Below the pieces are notes generated by a model, which saw only the letters and a list, made by a program, of their open reading frames with translations, did not search any database and had not been told where the DNA came from. A stretch of 64,000 nt of DNA, taken from Microcoleus sp. FACHB-831 (GTDB taxonomy: Bacteria > Cyanobacteriota > Cyanobacteriia > Cyanobacteriales > FACHB-T130). The first letter of the stretch is position 1; every line of letters starts with the position of its first letter. Where the stretch lies: the NCBI RefSeq assembly GCF_014695585.1, contig NZ_JACJON010000039.1:62001-126000 (forward strand). Reading direction: 5' to 3'. The position numbers and the translations under genes were made by a program. Shown here piece by piece: positions 61,660 to 64,000 of the stretch.

Positions 61660-64000
61660 TTACATTGCACCATAAGCGCCACCCCCAGGAGTTTCGATTG
61701 CGATCGCATCTCCAGGATTCATCTCCACAACAGCTTTACTACCCAACTTTTCTACAGTGCGATCGCTGCGTTCAACCCAATTTTTACCCACAGCACCAGC
61801 ACCTCCACCGTGCAACCCAAAAGGCGGAATAACACGACGACCTGATAAAATACCAGCAGTCATCGATTCAAGAAAACGCAAGCGACGGATAACACCATTA
61901 CCGCCACCATGACGACCTTTACCCCCACTATCGCGGCGAATTTCAAAACTTTCTAAAAGTACAGGAAAACGCCATTCCAAAACTTCTGGATCGGTAAGTC
62001 GCGAATTCGTCATGTGAGTTTGCACCGCATCCGTACCATCAAAATCAGCACCCGCACCAGAACCGCCGCAGATAGTTTCATAATATTGATATTGTTCGTT
62101 CCCAAACGTGAAATTATTCATCGTTCCCTGCGAACCTGCCATTACTCCCAACGCACCATACAAAGCATCAGTAACCGCCTGCGAAGTCTCCACATTCCCC
62201 GCAACTACAGCAGCAGGATAACGCGGATTCAACATACAACCTTCAGGAATAATAATCTCCAACGGTTTGAGACACCCCGCATTAAGAGGAATATCGTCAT
62301 TCACCAAAGTGCGGAAGACATATAAAACTGCTGCTTTGCATACAGCAGAAGGTGCATTAAAATTGCTTTCGAGTTGGGGAGAGGTGCCAGTAAAATCAAT
62401 TTTAGCGCTGCGATTAGTGCCGTCGATAGTAATTGCAACCTGGATTACGCTACCATCATCCATCTCACAGGTGAAATTGCCATCCTTCAGCACCTCAATA
62501 ACGCGACGCACCGACTCTTCAGCATTATCCTGAACAAAACCCATATAAGCTTGCACAGTTTCCAAGCTATAATGCTGCACCATTTTAGTTAGTTCCTGCA
62601 CGCCGCGCTCATTTGCTGCAATTTGAGCTTGCAAATCTGCTATATTCTTCGCTGGATTTCGTGCTGGATAAGAACCCGATCTCAATAGTTCTAATAACTC
62701 TTTTTCGCGGAAATTACCTTCGCTAACTAGCTGGAAATTATCAATCAGCACCCCTTCTTGCTCGACATTTACACTATTAGGAGGCATCGAACCAGGAGTG
62801 ATACCGCCAATATCTGCATGATGTCCCCGCGATGCAACGTAGAAAAGAGGTTTGGGTTTTGTTAGCGTAGCGGTATCAAGTAAGTTTTGAGTTTTAAGTT
62901 CTGAAAATACAGGGGTAATAACAGTAATATCAGGTAAGTGGGTGCCACCGTTGTAGGGATTATTTAAAACATAAACATCTCCAGGCTTTAAGCTATCACC
63001 ATGAGCGTCAATCAGACTTTTCACGCTTTCGCTCATCGAGCCTAGATGCACTGGAATATGCGGCGCATTGGCAACTAATTGCCCATTTCCATCAAAAATG
63101 GCACAGGAAAAATCTAAACGTTCCTTGATATTAACCGACGAGCTAGTATTTTGAAGAGTGATGCCCATTTGTTCGGCGATCGCGCGAAACAAATTATTAA
63201 AAATTTCCAACATCACAGGATCGGCTTTGGATTTTGGATTTTGGATTTTGGATTTTGGATTAATATCAGCTGTGCGCTTTAAAATTAGATGGTTGCGATC
63301 GCTCAACTCTGCCAACCAACCAGGTTCGATCGCATTCGTCCCAGTCGCTTCTACAATAATTGCAGGGCCAGAAATACAATCTCCCGGTTGCAAATTGTCA
63401 CGCTTAAACACAGGCGTTTCGTTCCACGCATCCGCCGCATACATCTGCACAGTAGCAACCGACACAGGCGTTAATGAATCTCTGCGCGAAATCACTGGCT
63501 CATCCGGCACATCAGTCTTCCCCACCACCTCAACCGAAACCGCCTCAACAATCAGCGCCTTATCTTCCACAATAAAGCCGTAACGCTGTCGGTGCGCCTC
63601 CTCAAAGTCTCCCCGCATCGCCGCCACATCCCCAAAATCCACAATTAGCGCCGTATCGCTACCCTCATAGCGCAAATGCACCTTGCGAAAAACCTCAACC
63701 TCTTCCTCTGCTTCCTCTGCGCCTCTGCGGTTTAATTCCTCCTCCCCCTCTTTCACCAAATCTGCCAACAAGCGATCCAACACCGACAGCGATTCCTCGC
63801 CTAGCTTGGCTTCCACCGCACGTTCCCTAATAACGCGCACATCCGCCAAACCCATACCATAAGCCGATAACACGCCAGCGTAGGGATGGATAAACACCTG
63901 CTTCATCCCCAACGCATCTGCAATTAAACAAGCGTGCTGTCCTCCAGCGCCACCAAAGCAGCACAGAGTATATTCAGATACATCGTAGCCGCGTTGAAGA
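61660..64000 (-). CDS. 5-oxoprolinase / hydantoinase (HyuA-HyuB fusion), 5' end cut by window edge
   Basis: At least 779 codons, still open at the right edge: upstream of the first in-window start-like codon the frame reads CCFGGAGGQHACLIADALG, a HyuA motif. The first 230 or so in-window residues are the end of the HyuA/ATPase-like half, and the rest is the HyuB half (EIFNNLFRAIAEQMG, CAIFDGNGQLVANAPHIPVH, YNGGTHLPDIT, SRGHHADIGG, NAGCLKPLEIIIPEG, and GGGAYGAM at the end). It hydrolyses 5-oxoproline to glutamate with ATP. Two low-complexity inserts are seen: NPKSKIQNPKSK at the HyuA/HyuB junction and NRRGAEEAEEEVEV in HyuA. Both look like intergenic repeats kept in frame. Confidence 0.92.
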   Translation of the reverse strand, partial: LQRGYDVSEYTLCCFGGAGGQHACLIADALGMKQVFIHPYAGVLSAYGMGLADVRVIRERAVEAKLGEESLSVLDRLLADLVKEGEEELNRRGAEEAEEEVEVFRKVHLRYEGSDTALIVDFGDVAAMRGDFEEAHRQRYGFIVEDKALIVEAVSVEVVGKTDVPDEPVISRRDSLTPVSVATVQMYAADAWNETPVFKRDNLQPGDCISGPAIIVEATGTNAIEPGWLAELSDRNHLILKRTADINPKSKIQNPKSKADPVMLEIFNNLFRAIAEQMGITLQNTSSSVNIKERLDFSCAIFDGNGQLVANAPHIPVHLGSMSESVKSLIDAHGDSLKPGDVYVLNNPYNGGTHLPDITVITPVFSELKTQNLLDTATLTKPKPLFYVASRGHHADIGGITPGSMPPNSVNVEQEGVLIDNFQLVSEGNFREKELLELLRSGSYPARNPAKNIADLQAQIAANERGVQELTKMVQHYSLETVQAYMGFVQDNAEESVRRVIEVLKDGNFTCEMDDGSVIQVAITIDGTNRSAKIDFTGTSPQLESNFNAPSAVCKAAVLYVFRTLVNDDIPLNAGCLKPLEIIIPEGCMLNPRYPAAVVAGNVETSQAVTDALYGALGVMAGSQGTMNNFTFGNEQYQYYETICGGSGAGADFDGTDAVQTHMTNSRLTDPEVLEWRFPVLLESFEIRRDSGGKGRHGGGNGVIRRLRFLESMTAGILSGRRVIPPFGLHGGGAGAVGKNWVERSDRTVEKLGSKAVVEMNPGDAIAIETPGGGAYGAM

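Overview
The window reads as chromosome from a filamentous-type cyanobacterium. Evidence: the HIP1 palindrome GCGATCGC recurs throughout. Clear cyanobacterial genes are present: ndhH, an orange-carotenoid-protein C-terminal-domain homologue, the arginine-guanidine-removing enzyme AgrE/ArgZ, a plant-type ethylene-receptor kinase, and a sulfate transporter with a NIL-domain partner. Short tandem heptad repeats (CCAAAAT/ATTTTGG) and dispersed palindromic repeats are common. No database was searched. All assignments rest on motifs and remembered family features, and the exact genus cannot be given.

Layout. 0-2 kb: the 5' part of ndhH (minus) and rsmH (plus). 2-19 kb: a very dense signalling block, almost all on the minus strand: PAS histidine kinases, a double CheB methylesterase, a CheR-PAS methyltransferase with a partial duplicate beside it, a REC-PAS-GAF-GAF kinase, a stand-alone receiver, a DUF4118-type kinase and a CHASE3 kinase. 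18.8-21.9 kb (plus): a NarL-type regulator, then a REC-GAF-PP2C phosphatase with an RsbW-like anti-sigma kinase (partner switching). 22-23.5 kb: the carotenoid-binding-like CTDH protein and queG. 23.8-32.3 kb: an accessory or defence-like stretch with an HTH protein, a HicB/HicA pair, a ParE/RelE pair, a 1520-residue NACHT STAND ATPase with about 18 nearly identical 34-residue HEAT-like repeats, a MazF-type pair flanked by two copies of a dispersed repeat, and a stand-alone MgsA/RarA C-terminal domain. 32.5-35.5 kb: a secreted SGNH esterase and agrE. 35.64-37.69 kb: a 2-kb insertion bounded by an intact tRNA-Thr and a 3' tRNA-Thr fragment, carrying a CoiA-like gene and a truncated peptidoglycan-binding gene. 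37.9-41.3 kb: sulfate uptake (sbpA-cysT-cysW-NIL, with no cysA). 41.3-45.1 kb: a NarL regulator, a ferredoxin-like protein and groES-groEL behind a CIRCE operator. 45.2-49.3 kb: a membrane protein and three paralogous pentapeptide-repeat genes. 49.8-52.2 kb: ilvD and a DUF3140/DUF2945 pair. 53.1-60.7 kb: an acyltransferase, an ethylene-receptor-like kinase operon with two receiver proteins, and a small membrane protein. 60.7-64 kb: a MazF pair next to a relic of the neighbouring oxoprolinase gene, then the 5-oxoprolinase/hydantoinase gene, which runs off the right edge.

How the genes work together. The signalling block has methylation-type enzymes (CheB, CheR) but no chemoreceptor, CheA or CheW. 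They are therefore more likely part of a PAS/histidine-kinase signalling pathway than of chemotaxis. The most interesting accessory content is the NACHT repeat protein among toxin-antitoxin pairs and the small tRNA-Thr insertion 5 kb away. These are candidate defence or mobile modules, and neither has a recognisable transposase or integrase of its own in the window.
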